DNA of 64,000 bases from an uncultured Flavobacteriaceae bacterium (GTDB lineage Bacteria > Bacteroidota > Bacteroidia > Flavobacteriales > Flavobacteriaceae), in NCBI GenBank assembly GCA_943789305.1, contig CALSTP010000001.1, positions 1,319,178 to 1,383,177 on the forward strand. Direction: 5' to 3'. A program made the translations under genes and the position numbers. The notes under the pieces are model-generated. The model searched no databases. It saw nothing but the letters and a program-made list of their open reading frames with translations, and was not told where the DNA came from. Below, piece by piece: positions 43,621-52,220 of the stretch. The stretch's first letter is position 1. The number at the start of each line of letters is the position of its first letter.

Positions 43621-45519
43621 ATGATGGAAAAACCTACTGAACCTAATGAATCTAATTTAGAAGAGGGGCTCAATAAGACTTCTGAAATCAACACGGACAA
43701 AAGTGAAGAAAAACAAGTTCATGAACCTGAAACTGGCAATAAAACTGTCAAAACAAAAATCGATTTTGATGCCCTCGAACTTGAAGCATATCCAGAGGTT
43801 TTAAAGAAACTGATCAGCTCGGATCAATGGATAAAAAAAGGAAAAGAAATTCAAGAAGTTATTGCTCAATTTGACTCTCGTTTCGGCAAAATTTTAAGCG
43901 AGAAAAAAAAGGAATTCGTTGATCTAGAAGGAAATGATTTAGATTTTGAATTTAGCCCAAACTATAAAAAAGAATTCAACTCTCTTTATCGAGATTACAA
44001 AAAAAACAAAAGCATTTATTTCAAAAATCAAGAAAAAACACAAAAAGAAAATCTTGAAAAACGTCTTGAAATCATTGAACGCATCAAAGCATTAATTGGA
44101 ATAAGCGAAAACAACTCCAATAATTACAAAGAATTTAGAAATCTTCAGGAAAGCTGGCATAATACAGGATCTGTTCCAAGGGCAGAAAGTAATAATGTAT
44201 GGGAAACATACAAGCATCATGTAGAGCGTTTTTATGATTTCCTACATTTAGATCGTGCCCTTCGGGACAAAGATTTCAAACACAATTACCAAGAAAAATT
44301 AAAATTAATTGAACACGCAGAAGCTTTGGTTAATCATCCAGACGTTATTGTAGCAATCCGTGAATTGAATGTATTGCATCGCAATTGGAAAAATGATTTA
44401 GGCCCTGTTGCTCGTGAGCACCGAGAAGAACTTTGGAAACGTTTTCAGGAAGCAACTTCAAAAATCCATGATCGTAAAAACGAGTACAACAAGAATATTG
44501 ATGCCATTCTTCTGGAAAATCTGGAGAAAAAAAGAGCGATTTTAGCTCGTATTCAAGAACTTAATAACAAAAACCCCAACAACCATAATGCTTGGCAAAA
44601 TGCCTTGAAAAAAGTAAACATGCTTAAAGAAGAATTCCACAGTATCGGAAGAATTCCTCGGACTTACAACAAAGAAATTTGGAATGAATTTCGTTTGGTA
44701 CTAAAAAACTTTAATCATCAAAAAAACCAGTTTTATAAAGATAAAAAGAAGGAGGAAAAAGTTTATATAGAACAAAAGAGAGCTTTAATTGAAGAAGTGA
44801 CATCAATCCTTGAAAGTTCAGATTGGCGTTCTTATATCGATAGAATGAAAACCATTCAAGTAGAGTGGAAAAAAACTGGAAGAATATCCCGAAAACTTTC
44901 TAACCAACTTTGGGAGGAATTTAAAAAAGCTACCGACCTCTATTTTGATCGGATAAAAAATAAAGAAGAAGCTTTTACTCCCGAAGACCAAGCAATAATA
45001 AAAGCAAAACGCAGCTATTTAGAAGCTTTTAAAACACAAACTATCCCACAAGATGAAGAGGCTTTGATTGATTATATAAATCATGCATTTGTACAGTGGA
45101 AAGAATTGGGTAATCCCTCGGAAGGAGTTAATGACAAATTAGACAATGAGTACAAGAATTTCTTGAGTGGACTTTGGGATCAAACCAAACTAACATCAGA
45201 GGAGAAACAAGCAGCTCGTTTTAAAACAGACCTCATTTTACTTAAAGACAATCAAGAGGGATTGAATAAAGAGCACATATCACTCAATAAAAAAATTGAA
45301 GAATCCAATACAGAATTGATTCAACTCCAAAACAATCTGGCCTTTTTCAGCTCTACATCAAGTGAAAATCCAATGGTACAAGAAGTCAATTCTAAAATTG
45401 AGAAACTAAATCAAAAAATTGAACATTGGAAATCTAAACTCAACCAAATCAAAAGTCTATCTAGAGCATTAAAAAAACAAAATGAAGCCGCTGAATCTGA
45501 TGCTTTCAAGGAAGAATAA
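43621..45519 (+). CDS. DUF349 repeat protein
   Basis: The 632-residue cytoplasmic protein has an acidic, disordered N-terminus of about 45 residues. Around five DUF349 repeats of helical character follow (each with a W-K-x-[TL]-G-x-[IV]-x-R-like phrase such as SWHNTGSVPRAESNNVWETY and EFHSIGRIPRTYNKEIWNEF). A C-terminal coiled coil lies at about 545-625. The function of DUF349 proteins is not known. The start could also be the second ATG one codon later. The 3' end lies against a degraded minus-strand region. Confidence 0.85.
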   Translation: MMEKPTEPNESNLEEGLNKTSEINTDKSEEKQVHEPETGNKTVKTKIDFDALELEAYPEVLKKLISSDQWIKKGKEIQEVIAQFDSRFGKILSEKKKEFVDLEGNDLDFEFSPNYKKEFNSLYRDYKKNKSIYFKNQEKTQKENLEKRLEIIERIKALIGISENNSNNYKEFRNLQESWHNTGSVPRAESNNVWETYKHHVERFYDFLHLDRALRDKDFKHNYQEKLKLIEHAEALVNHPDVIVAIRELNVLHRNWKNDLGPVAREHREELWKRFQEATSKIHDRKNEYNKNIDAILLENLEKKRAILARIQELNNKNPNNHNAWQNALKKVNMLKEEFHSIGRIPRTYNKEIWNEFRLVLKNFNHQKNQFYKDKKKEEKVYIEQKRALIEEVTSILESSDWRSYIDRMKTIQVEWKKTGRISRKLSNQLWEEFKKATDLYFDRIKNKEEAFTPEDQAIIKAKRSYLEAFKTQTIPQDEEALIDYINHAFVQWKELGNPSEGVNDKLDNEYKNFLSGLWDQTKLTSEEKQAARFKTDLILLKDNQEGLNKEHISLNKKIEESNTELIQLQNNLAFFSSTSSENPMVQEVNSKIEKLNQKIEHWKSKLNQIKSLSRALKKQNEAAESDAFKEE

Positions 45520-45595
45520 CAGGAAGAAGAGAGTCAAGATTAATCGCTGAAATTTTGGGAGATTTGCTGCTGTCATAAAGCATGATAACATCCTT

Positions 45596-45991
45596 TTACT
45601 GGAGTAAATCCTCATGATTTCCTTTTTCTACTACCTTACCCTTTTCCAAAACCACTATTTCAGCGGCTTGCACCACAGTACTCAACCGATGGGCGATTAA
45701 AATAATGGTCTTTTTCTCATTACAAAGTTGCTGCATTGTTTTTTGAATGTATTGCTCAGACTTACTGTCCAAGGAAGAAGTTGCCTCATCAAAAATTAAG
45801 ATTTCCGGATTCTGATAAAGTGCCCGTGCAGAAGTGTTAATGTTGACCTTAATAAAAGGTAAACTTTCTGCGGTTCCCAAAAACAATAGTAGGAGAAGTA
45901 TGTGAATTTTCTCGCTCTGTTTGCTGTGTCTGAATTGATGGGCTTCGTAAGCATTTTCTAGAAACTCCTTTGGAAAGATCTGTTTTTTCAT
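45596..45991 (-). pseudogene. In-frame chimera of a HlyD adaptor start and an ABC exporter end
   Basis: This 131-codon ORF joins two unrelated gene ends. Residues 1-56 ([20 protein letters not shown], a transmembrane helix, [13 protein letters not shown]) look like the N-terminus of a HlyD-family membrane-fusion protein. Residues 57-131 ([19 protein letters not shown], Walker B and D-loop; [10 protein letters not shown]-loop; [15 protein letters not shown]) are the C-terminus of a bacteriocin/peptide-exporter ABC ATPase. Walker A, the signature motif, the permease and the whole adaptor body are missing. The likely history is a deletion spanning adjacent hlyD and ABC genes, joined at Ala-Arg-Ala codons. 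It cannot work as a transporter. Confidence 0.8.
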
Positions 45992-46038
45992 ACTAAGATT
46001 TTGGGCTTAGTAAAAAAACAGATTATTTCATTAAAATC

Positions 46039-46815
46039 CTAATTTTCTTTCTTTGCTTCTTCCCAATAAAGATTCATTTCAGTCAAGGTCATTTGCTCTA
46101 ATGTTTTTCCCATTTCTTTAGCTTTGGCTTCGAGATATTGAAAACGTTTGGTAAATTTTTGATTGGTTTGCTCTAAGGCGGTATCAGGATTTATCTTTAG
46201 GAAACGAGCGTAATTGATCATAGAAAATAGTAGGTCTCCAAATTCGGCCTCACGATTTTTTAAAGAACCCTTTTTAATCTCTGTATTGAACTCGGCGAGT
46301 TCCTCTTGTACCTTCTCCCACACCTGATCGGGTTGTTCCCAATCAAAACCTACCCCTGCTGCTTTGTCTTGAATGCGTTGAGCTTTTACAAGAGCTGGGA
46401 GTCCTTTGGGGACCCCTTCTAATACGGATTTTTTTCCTTCCTTAAGTTTTAGGGCTTCCCAGTTTTTTTTTACTTCTTCTTCATCTTGTACTTGTACATC
46501 TCCATAAATATGGGGATGTCTGTGAATCAATTTTTCGGAAATACTATTAGCAACATCGGCAATGTCAAAGGTTTTTTCTTCACTACCCAATTTGGAATAA
46601 AAGGCAATGTGGAGCAATAGATCTCCCAATTCATTTTTTATTTCCTTTAAGTTTCGATCCAAGATCGCATCACTCAATTCATAAGTCTCTTCGATTGTCA
46701 AATGTCTCAAGGATTCAAAAGTTTGCTTCTTATCCCAGGGACATTGTTCTCGCAATTCGTCCATAATGGTTAGCAGACGATCTATGGCCTTGAGTTGTTG
46801 GCCTCTTGAATTCAT
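46039..46815 (-). CDS. mazG: Nucleoside triphosphate pyrophosphohydrolase
   Basis: The 258-residue protein has the MazG start LLTIMDELREQCPWDKKQT, the metal-binding EETYELSDAI (ExxE) with EIKNELGDLLLHI (ExxD), and a second MazG half with EFGDLLFSMINYA. It hydrolyses (d)NTPs to monophosphates, cleaning the nucleotide pool. It overlaps the DUF5606 gene by 4 bp and closes the ruvX-def-DUF5606-mazG operon. The chimeric exporter remnant follows 47 bp downstream. Confidence 0.94.
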   Translation of the reverse strand: MNSRGQQLKAIDRLLTIMDELREQCPWDKKQTFESLRHLTIEETYELSDAILDRNLKEIKNELGDLLLHIAFYSKLGSEEKTFDIADVANSISEKLIHRHPHIYGDVQVQDEEEVKKNWEALKLKEGKKSVLEGVPKGLPALVKAQRIQDKAAGVGFDWEQPDQVWEKVQEELAEFNTEIKKGSLKNREAEFGDLLFSMINYARFLKINPDTALEQTNQKFTKRFQYLEAKAKEMGKTLEQMTLTEMNLYWEEAKKEN

Positions 46816-47246
46816 TGATCTTTTGTTGTGGAGTTCTTCTCTTCTTGAACCTCAGCGGCTTCAGCCTCAAGAAGCCCTTTATCGATCAAAATATTGTACC
46901 ATTGTATCATTTTTTTGATGTCACTTGGATACACGCGTTCCTCGTCATAATCTTTAAAAACCTCAAAAAAATAGGCTTCTAAATCCGATGGTGGTGCTTT
47001 GGGTTTTACCTTGCATTTTGCCCCATTTTCATGGGCGAGCATTTTTTGAAAAACCTCGGCTAAAGGAACCTCTGCTTGCAAACCATAAATATTGATTTCG
47101 GATAATAAACTTACTTGATCACGAAGTGTAGCTGTGATTCTCTTTCCATCGGTCAATGAATGTGCAATAAACCCCGTTCGGGTTTGAACTTGAACTTCAT
47201 AAAGGCCTGGGCGACCTGATATTGCTATTATTTTATCTAATTCCAT
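46812..47246 (-). CDS. DUF5606 family protein
   Basis: The 144-residue cytoplasmic protein begins MELDKIIAISGRPGLYEVQ, typical of DUF5606, a family found in Bacteroidota with unknown function. The N-terminal part looks like a small beta barrel and the C-terminal part is helical with a charged tail (EAEAAEVQEE). Its conserved place between def and mazG, with an 8-bp gap to def and a 4-bp overlap with mazG, suggests a housekeeping role related to translation or nucleotide metabolism, but that is only inferred from position. Confidence 0.85.
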   Translation of the reverse strand: MELDKIIAISGRPGLYEVQVQTRTGFIAHSLTDGKRITATLRDQVSLLSEINIYGLQAEVPLAEVFQKMLAHENGAKCKVKPKAPPSDLEAYFFEVFKDYDEERVYPSDIKKMIQWYNILIDKGLLEAEAAEVQEEKNSTTKDQ

Positions 47247-47254
47247 ATGGGTAT

Positions 47255-47842
47255 TTATCTTTTTTTGGAAGCTAATGGGAAACGCATTTTATAATCTACT
47301 TGAATGTTTCCTTTTGCAATATTATTTAATTTTCCTTTAATTAATCTTTTTTTGAGCGGGGATAGTTTATCGGTAAACAATATGCCCTCAATATGATCGT
47401 ATTCATGTTGAATTACTCGGGCTGGCAATCCTGTAAAGGTTTCTTGGTGTTCTTTCAAGTTTTCATCAAAATAAGTGATGTGGATTTTCTCTTGACGATA
47501 AATATCTTCGCGGACTTCTGGAATACTTAAACAGCCTTCATTGAACGCCCACTCCTCTCCAGATTCTTCAAGTTCGGGGTTGATGAATACTTTTTTAAAT
47601 CCTCTCAGTTGTTCTTTTTCTTGTTCGCTCAATTCTTCGTCCTCAGCAAAGGGTGTTGCATCCACAACAAAAAGGCGAATCCCTACTCCTACTTGAGGAG
47701 CTGCTAATCCTACTCCATTAGCCTCATACATGGTTTCCCACATATTGGAGATGAACTGATCAAGCTCTGGATAATCTTGTGTTATGTTTTTTGCTTCTTT
47801 TTTCAATACGGGAGTACCGTAAGCTACTATGGGTAATATCAT
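47255..47842 (-). CDS. def: Peptide deformylase
   Basis: The product is 195 residues from the ATG at 47842, which overlaps the ruvX stop as ATGA; the TTG two codons upstream is less likely. The three catalytic motifs are present: GVGLAAPQVG, EGCLSIP (metal Cys) and QHEYDHIEG (two metal His and the catalytic Glu). It removes the formyl group from nascent N-terminal methionines. The small acidic insertion DATPFAEDEELSEQEKEQLR before the core is common in Bacteroidota. Confidence 0.96.
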   Translation of the reverse strand: MILPIVAYGTPVLKKEAKNITQDYPELDQFISNMWETMYEANGVGLAAPQVGVGIRLFVVDATPFAEDEELSEQEKEQLRGFKKVFINPELEESGEEWAFNEGCLSIPEVREDIYRQEKIHITYFDENLKEHQETFTGLPARVIQHEYDHIEGILFTDKLSPLKKRLIKGKLNNIAKGNIQVDYKMRFPLASKKR

Positions 47843-48264
47843 GAACAATTCTTGTTTTGTGCTTCTAAATAAGACTGCAAGATAAGGGTTGCGCTGATTT
47901 TATCAATCAATCCTTTCTCTTGTCTGGTTTTCTTTTTTACTCCTGAATCAATTAGGGTTTGAAAAGCCATTTTTGATGTAAAACGCTCGTCAAAACGTCT
48001 CACCTCTAGTGAAGGTATTTGGGTTTTTAAATTTTGTACGAACTTTTTGATTTCAGTTTCTACTTCCGAAAAAGTACCGTCGTATCTTTTGGGTTGACCC
48101 ACAACACAAGTTTCCACCTCATGACTTTCAAGATAGTTGATTAAATAGGAAATTACCTCTTTAGTTGGAAGGGTTACCAATCCTGATGCAACGATTTGTA
48201 AAGGATCAGTAGCGGCTATTCCGGTGCGTTTGGTTCCAAAATCAATTGCTAAAATTTCTGCCAT
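47839..48264 (-). CDS. ruvX: Holliday junction resolvase-like RuvX/YqgF
   Basis: The product is 141 residues from the ATG at 48264; an upstream TTG at 48270 overlaps the promoter box and is excluded. The RNase H-like fold starts LAIDFGTKRTGIA (first catalytic Asp), with VVGQPKRYDG and RRFDERFTSKMA in the middle. It acts in 16S rRNA 5'-end maturation (YqgF) or junction resolution. It heads the operon with def, DUF5606 and mazG. The -7 box ends only 3 nt before the ATG. Confidence 0.93.
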   Translation of the reverse strand: MAEILAIDFGTKRTGIAATDPLQIVASGLVTLPTKEVISYLINYLESHEVETCVVGQPKRYDGTFSEVETEIKKFVQNLKTQIPSLEVRRFDERFTSKMAFQTLIDSGVKKKTRQEKGLIDKISATLILQSYLEAQNKNCS

Positions 48265-48267
48265 GTG

Positions 48268-48275
48268 CAAATATA
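48268..48275 (-). promoter_or_regulatory. -7 box of ruvX, touching the start codon
   Basis: The minus strand reads TATATTTG, an exact -7 box. Its last G is separated from the ruvX ATG by only 3 nt, so the start site should fall at or inside the start codon. Confidence 0.5.
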
Positions 48276-48329
48276 CATCTCCTTGTTGGCTTCATATAAA
48301 AAAACCAAAATAAAGTCGAGCAAAAGGCG

Positions 48330-48337
48330 TAAATTTG
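48330..48337 (+). promoter_or_regulatory. -7 box of dapD
   Basis: TAAATTTG is an exact match and lies 22 nt before the dapD ATG. It is divergent from the ruvX box. Confidence 0.5.
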
Positions 48338-48359
48338 TGCAAAATTTAAGATCATTTTC

Positions 48360-49166
48360 ATGAGAGCAATCATAGAAGCGGCTTGGGAAGACCGAAGCCT
48401 ACTAGAACAAGAAGAAACACAAAACGCAATCCGTTCGATCATTACCCAATTGGATGAGGGCGATCTTCGTGTTGCCGAACCAACTTCAGAAGGTTGGCAG
48501 GTAAACGAATGGGTAAAAAAAGCTGTTGTGCTTTACTTCCCAATCCAAAAAATGGAAACCTTGCATGCCGGACCGATGGAGTTTCACGATAAAATGCCCC
48601 TCAAAAAAGATTATGCAGCTAAAGGAATTCGTGTTGTGCCTCATGCTGTTGCAAGACAAGGGGCCTATATAGCATCAGGTGTAATTATGATGCCCAGTTA
48701 TGTAAATATTGGGGCTTATGTTGATTCGGGATCTATGGTAGATACCTGGGCAACCGTAGGGAGTTGCGCACAAATCGGGAAAAATGTTCACCTCAGTGGT
48801 GGAGTAGGAATTGGTGGAGTTTTAGAACCGCTTCAAGCTGCTCCCGTTATTATTGAAGACGATGCCTTTGTTGGGTCTCGTTGTATTGTTGTTGAGGGGG
48901 TTCGTGTTGAACGTGAAGCTGTTTTGGGAGCTAATGTTGTTCTTACTGCCTCCACAAAAATCATTGATATAAGTGGTGATGAACCTATAGAGTATAAAGG
49001 AAGAGTCCCTGCGCGTTCTGTTGTGATTCCCGGTACTTATCCTAAGCAGTTTAATGCCGGTGAATATCAAGTTCCTTGTGCTTTGATTATTGGAAAACGC
49101 AAAGAAAGTACCAATAAGAAAACTTCTTTAAACGATGCTTTAAGAGAGCACAATGTAGCCATATAG
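48360..49166 (+). CDS. dapD: Tetrahydrodipicolinate N-succinyltransferase
   Basis: The 268-residue enzyme has the small helical N-terminal domain and then a left-handed beta helix with hexapeptide repeats (GAYIASGVIMMPSYVNIGAYVD in parts) and the active-site region VDTWATVGSCAQIGKNVHLSGGVGIGG in pieces. It succinylates tetrahydrodipicolinate with succinyl-CoA in the succinylase branch of the diaminopimelate pathway. Its presence indicates that this organism makes DAP with succinylated intermediates. It is divergent from ruvX and 14 bp before the TsaC-like gene. Confidence 0.96.
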   Translation: MRAIIEAAWEDRSLLEQEETQNAIRSIITQLDEGDLRVAEPTSEGWQVNEWVKKAVVLYFPIQKMETLHAGPMEFHDKMPLKKDYAAKGIRVVPHAVARQGAYIASGVIMMPSYVNIGAYVDSGSMVDTWATVGSCAQIGKNVHLSGGVGIGGVLEPLQAAPVIIEDDAFVGSRCIVVEGVRVEREAVLGANVVLTASTKIIDISGDEPIEYKGRVPARSVVIPGTYPKQFNAGEYQVPCALIIGKRKESTNKKTSLNDALREHNVAI

Positions 49167-49180
49167 TTTATTAGAAACGA

Positions 49181-49738
49181 ATGGAAACTTTTGTAAACAA
49201 AGGTTGCGAAGTACTCACTAAAGGAAATACACTCCTCTACCCTACGGATACCATATGGGGTATCGGCTGTGATGCCACAAATTCTGAAGCAATCAAGAAA
49301 GTGTATGGCTTAAAAAAAAGAGAAGATAGTAAGGCTTTGATCTGCCTTGTTTCGGATCTTGAAATGCTTGAACTGCTTACTGGAAAACTTGAGGATAACA
49401 TCAAAAAAATTGCATTAGCCAGTAAGCCAACCACTGTAATTTATCCCAATGTGAATGGAGTGGCAGCCAATTTAAAAGCTATAAATGGAAGTGTTGGCAT
49501 TCGAATTGTTCAAGATGAATTTTGTAGAAAACTCCTTGAAAGATTTGGGAAACCCATTGTTTCAACTTCTGCAAACATGAGCGGCTCGCCAAGTCCAAAG
49601 AAATTTAAAGAAATTGATCAAGTCATTTTGGAGGGAGTTGACCATATTGTAACTTTGAAAACAAAAGAAACCAGAACCCGTCCATCAACTTTAGTATTGA
49701 TTGATGCTGACGGGAATCTCAAAACTCTAAGAGCCTGA
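49181..49738 (+). CDS. L-threonylcarbamoyladenylate synthase (TsaC/Sua5 type)
   Basis: The 185-residue protein has the SUA5/YciO/YrdC fold: TLLYPTDTIWGIGCDATN at the N-terminus, KRREDSKAL-like KKREDSKALICLV, VGIRI and GKPIVSTSANMSGSPSP. It makes threonylcarbamoyl-AMP for the t6A37 modification of tRNAs that read ANN codons. The short form without the Sua5 C-terminal domain is TsaC-like. It is followed after 2 bp by the CCA nucleotidyltransferase, so both act on tRNA. Confidence 0.92.
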   Translation: METFVNKGCEVLTKGNTLLYPTDTIWGIGCDATNSEAIKKVYGLKKREDSKALICLVSDLEMLELLTGKLEDNIKKIALASKPTTVIYPNVNGVAANLKAINGSVGIRIVQDEFCRKLLERFGKPIVSTSANMSGSPSPKKFKEIDQVILEGVDHIVTLKTKETRTRPSTLVLIDADGNLKTLRA

Positions 49739-49740
49739 GT

Positions 49741-51174
49741 ATGTTGAAGAAAAACTTTAACGATATCTTAAACACAGTACTTTTCAAAACTGTTCAAGAA
49801 ACTGCGGATGAACTCCAGTTGGAGACCTATGTGATTGGTGGTTTTGTTCGGGATCATCTACTCAATCGAAAAAGAAATTATACCGATATTGACTTTGTAG
49901 TTATTGGATCGGGAATTGAACTTGCTCAAGCACTTCAAAAAAAGCTAAAAAAGCCCTCAAAAGTTCAAGTTTTTAAAACCTATGGAACTGCAATGCTCAA
50001 ATGGGAAGGCATTGCCTTAGAATTTGTTGGAGCAAGGAAGGAATCTTATGCTCCAGAAAGTCGCAACCCCAAAATAACTGAAGGAAGCTTAGAAGACGAT
50101 CAAAAAAGAAGGGATTTTACCATCAATGCTTTGGCAATTAGTTTGAATAAGAAAACCTATGGAAACTTACTGGATCCCTTCAATGGAATTGCTGACTTAG
50201 AAAACGGAGTTCTTAGAACGCCCTTAGAACCTGGAATCACCTATTCGGATGATCCTTTAAGAATGCTTCGTGCTGTTCGTTTTGCTTCTCAACTGAATTT
50301 TGTTATTGAAAAAAAATCACTGGACGCTATTCAAGAACACGCTGAACGACTCTCCATAATCACCAAAGAAAGATGTGTCGACGAGCTTCATAAAATAATG
50401 ATGTGCGATACTCCATCCCTTGGACTTCTTTTACTAGACAAGGTAAAACTTCTCCCCCTTTTACTTCCAGAATTAATTGATTTAAAAGGAATTGAAGAAG
50501 TTGAAGGACAGACCCATAAAGACAACTTTTTTCACACTTTTGAAGTAGTAGATAATATTTGTTCAAACACCGACAATTTATGGCTTCGTTGGGCTGCATT
50601 GCTCCACGACATAGGGAAAGCACCAACCAAACGGTTTCATAAGAAAAACGGTTGGACATTTCACGGTCACGAATTTGTTGGGGCTAAAATGATTTACAAA
50701 CTATTTAAACGCTTAAAAATGCCCCTGAACGACAAAATGAAATTCGTTCAAAAAATGGTACTTATGAGCTCAAGACCTATTATTATTGCGGAAGATTTAG
50801 TTACAGATTCTGCAGTAAGAAGACTTATCTTTGATGCTGGAGATCACATTGACGATTTGATTACACTTTGTGAAGCAGACATTACAACCAAAAACCCAAA
50901 ACGATTCAAACAGTACCATAATAACTTTAAAATTGTACGTAAAAAAATTGAAGAAGTAGAAGAACGGGATCAAATTAGAAATTTTCAGCCTCCTGTTTCT
51001 GGAGAACTCATCATGAAGTCATTTGATTTAGAACCATCTAAAGCCATTGGACAAATCAAAGAGGCGATAAAGGAAGCTATCTTGGAAGGAGAAATCACCA
51101 ATGAATTCGATGCTGCATTTGAGTTAATGAAAGAAGAGGGGAAAAAACTGGGATTGAAATTCGTTGAAAATTAA
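49741..51174 (+). CDS. CCA tRNA nucleotidyltransferase with HD domain
   Basis: The 477-residue protein has the class II nucleotidyltransferase head (YVIGGFVRDHLLNRKRNYTDIDFVV in pieces; the DxD metal site is in TDIDFV), RRDFTINALAISL and RMLRAVRFASQL, and an HD domain (TLF-type FHTFEVVDNI, RWAALLHDIGKAPTKRF). It adds CCA to tRNA 3' ends, which neither tRNA in this window encodes. The HD domain may add phosphatase or repair activity. It is 1-bp overlapped with ctaA. Confidence 0.94.
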   Translation: MLKKNFNDILNTVLFKTVQETADELQLETYVIGGFVRDHLLNRKRNYTDIDFVVIGSGIELAQALQKKLKKPSKVQVFKTYGTAMLKWEGIALEFVGARKESYAPESRNPKITEGSLEDDQKRRDFTINALAISLNKKTYGNLLDPFNGIADLENGVLRTPLEPGITYSDDPLRMLRAVRFASQLNFVIEKKSLDAIQEHAERLSIITKERCVDELHKIMMCDTPSLGLLLLDKVKLLPLLLPELIDLKGIEEVEGQTHKDNFFHTFEVVDNICSNTDNLWLRWAALLHDIGKAPTKRFHKKNGWTFHGHEFVGAKMIYKLFKRLKMPLNDKMKFVQKMVLMSSRPIIIAEDLVTDSAVRRLIFDAGDHIDDLITLCEADITTKNPKRFKQYHNNFKIVRKKIEEVEERDQIRNFQPPVSGELIMKSFDLEPSKAIGQIKEAIKEAILEGEITNEFDAAFELMKEEGKKLGLKFVEN

Positions 51175-52220
51175 TGCTTATGAAAAAAAAGTTTCGTTTT
51201 TGGGTTGGGATTTCATTGGTGTTGGTTTACCTAGTTATTACTGCTGGAGCTATTGTAAGAGTAACTGGAAGTGGAATGGGATGCCCAGACTGGCCAAAGT
51301 GTTTTGGATACTTGATTCCGCCTACTGAAAGAGAACAACTGGATTGGATTTCTGAACACAACTACAAATCTGGAGAAGTAATCATTGTTAATGAAAGTTT
51401 GCAAGTAGCCAAAAAAGACTTTACCAGCACAAATGAATATTCGGAATCCAATTGGGAGCCTTACACCAAACACGATTATGCACATTTCAATGCTTTTCAT
51501 ACCTGGGTTGAGTTCATCAATAGATTGGCAGGGGCACTTGCTGGAATTGCAACCTTGATTGTAGGTATATTATCTTTCAGTTATTGGAAACAGAAAAAAA
51601 GAATTGTAATTTTTTCTATTCTTGTAAACATGGGGATGGGGTTCCAGGCTTGGCTGGGTAAGACTGTTGTTGATTCGAACTTGCTTCCTACAAAAATAAG
51701 TCTCCACATGATTATGGCTTTATTAATTGTTGCTTTTTTGATATACCTGTATGCGCTGACAGCTGCTGATTCATCCCAAAAAACGAACACATCAACAATT
51801 AAAAAAATAGGGATTGCAGCATTTATTTTGACTTTAATTCAAATCGGTATAGGAACACAAGTAAGGCAGTTTATTGATTTTCAGATTGATTTTCACGGGA
51901 TGGAACAGGCTGTAAAATGGTTAAATCCTGCTCCAATAAAGTTTTATGTTCATCGAAGTTTTTCTTTAATCGTGGTTCTGATTAATGTCTACCTTTTTTT
52001 CAGCATACGAAAAATGAACCTTTCAATCCCAATTTACAACTGGGTTTTAATAATTTTAGGTGTAGAAATTTTAACTGGTATTTTAATGTATTATTTTGAT
52101 TTCCCAGCAGCTACACAACCCTTACATTTACTTTTAGCCTCCCTCTTGTTTGGAGCACAACTATATTTTTTATTTCAACTTTTCAATCAAAAACAAAATA
52201 GCCTTAGTCATGATATATAG
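51174..52220 (+). CDS. ctaA: Heme A synthase (COX15/CtaA family)
   Basis: The 348-residue protein has eight predicted membrane helices. The N-terminal region holds VRVTGSGMGCPDWPKCFG, with a Cys pair like those of family members, followed by EFINRLAGALAG with a heme ligand His region. The second half holds LHMIMALLI and YVHRSFSLIV, giving further ligand histidines. It oxidises heme O to heme A for cytochrome c oxidase. The loop around residues 45-95 is longer than in Bacillus CtaA, as in other Bacteroidota. Its start shares the A of the preceding TAA stop. Confidence 0.92.
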   Translation: MLMKKKFRFWVGISLVLVYLVITAGAIVRVTGSGMGCPDWPKCFGYLIPPTEREQLDWISEHNYKSGEVIIVNESLQVAKKDFTSTNEYSESNWEPYTKHDYAHFNAFHTWVEFINRLAGALAGIATLIVGILSFSYWKQKKRIVIFSILVNMGMGFQAWLGKTVVDSNLLPTKISLHMIMALLIVAFLIYLYALTAADSSQKTNTSTIKKIGIAAFILTLIQIGIGTQVRQFIDFQIDFHGMEQAVKWLNPAPIKFYVHRSFSLIVVLINVYLFFSIRKMNLSIPIYNWVLIILGVEILTGILMYYFDFPAATQPLHLLLASLLFGAQLYFLFQLFNQKQNSLSHDI

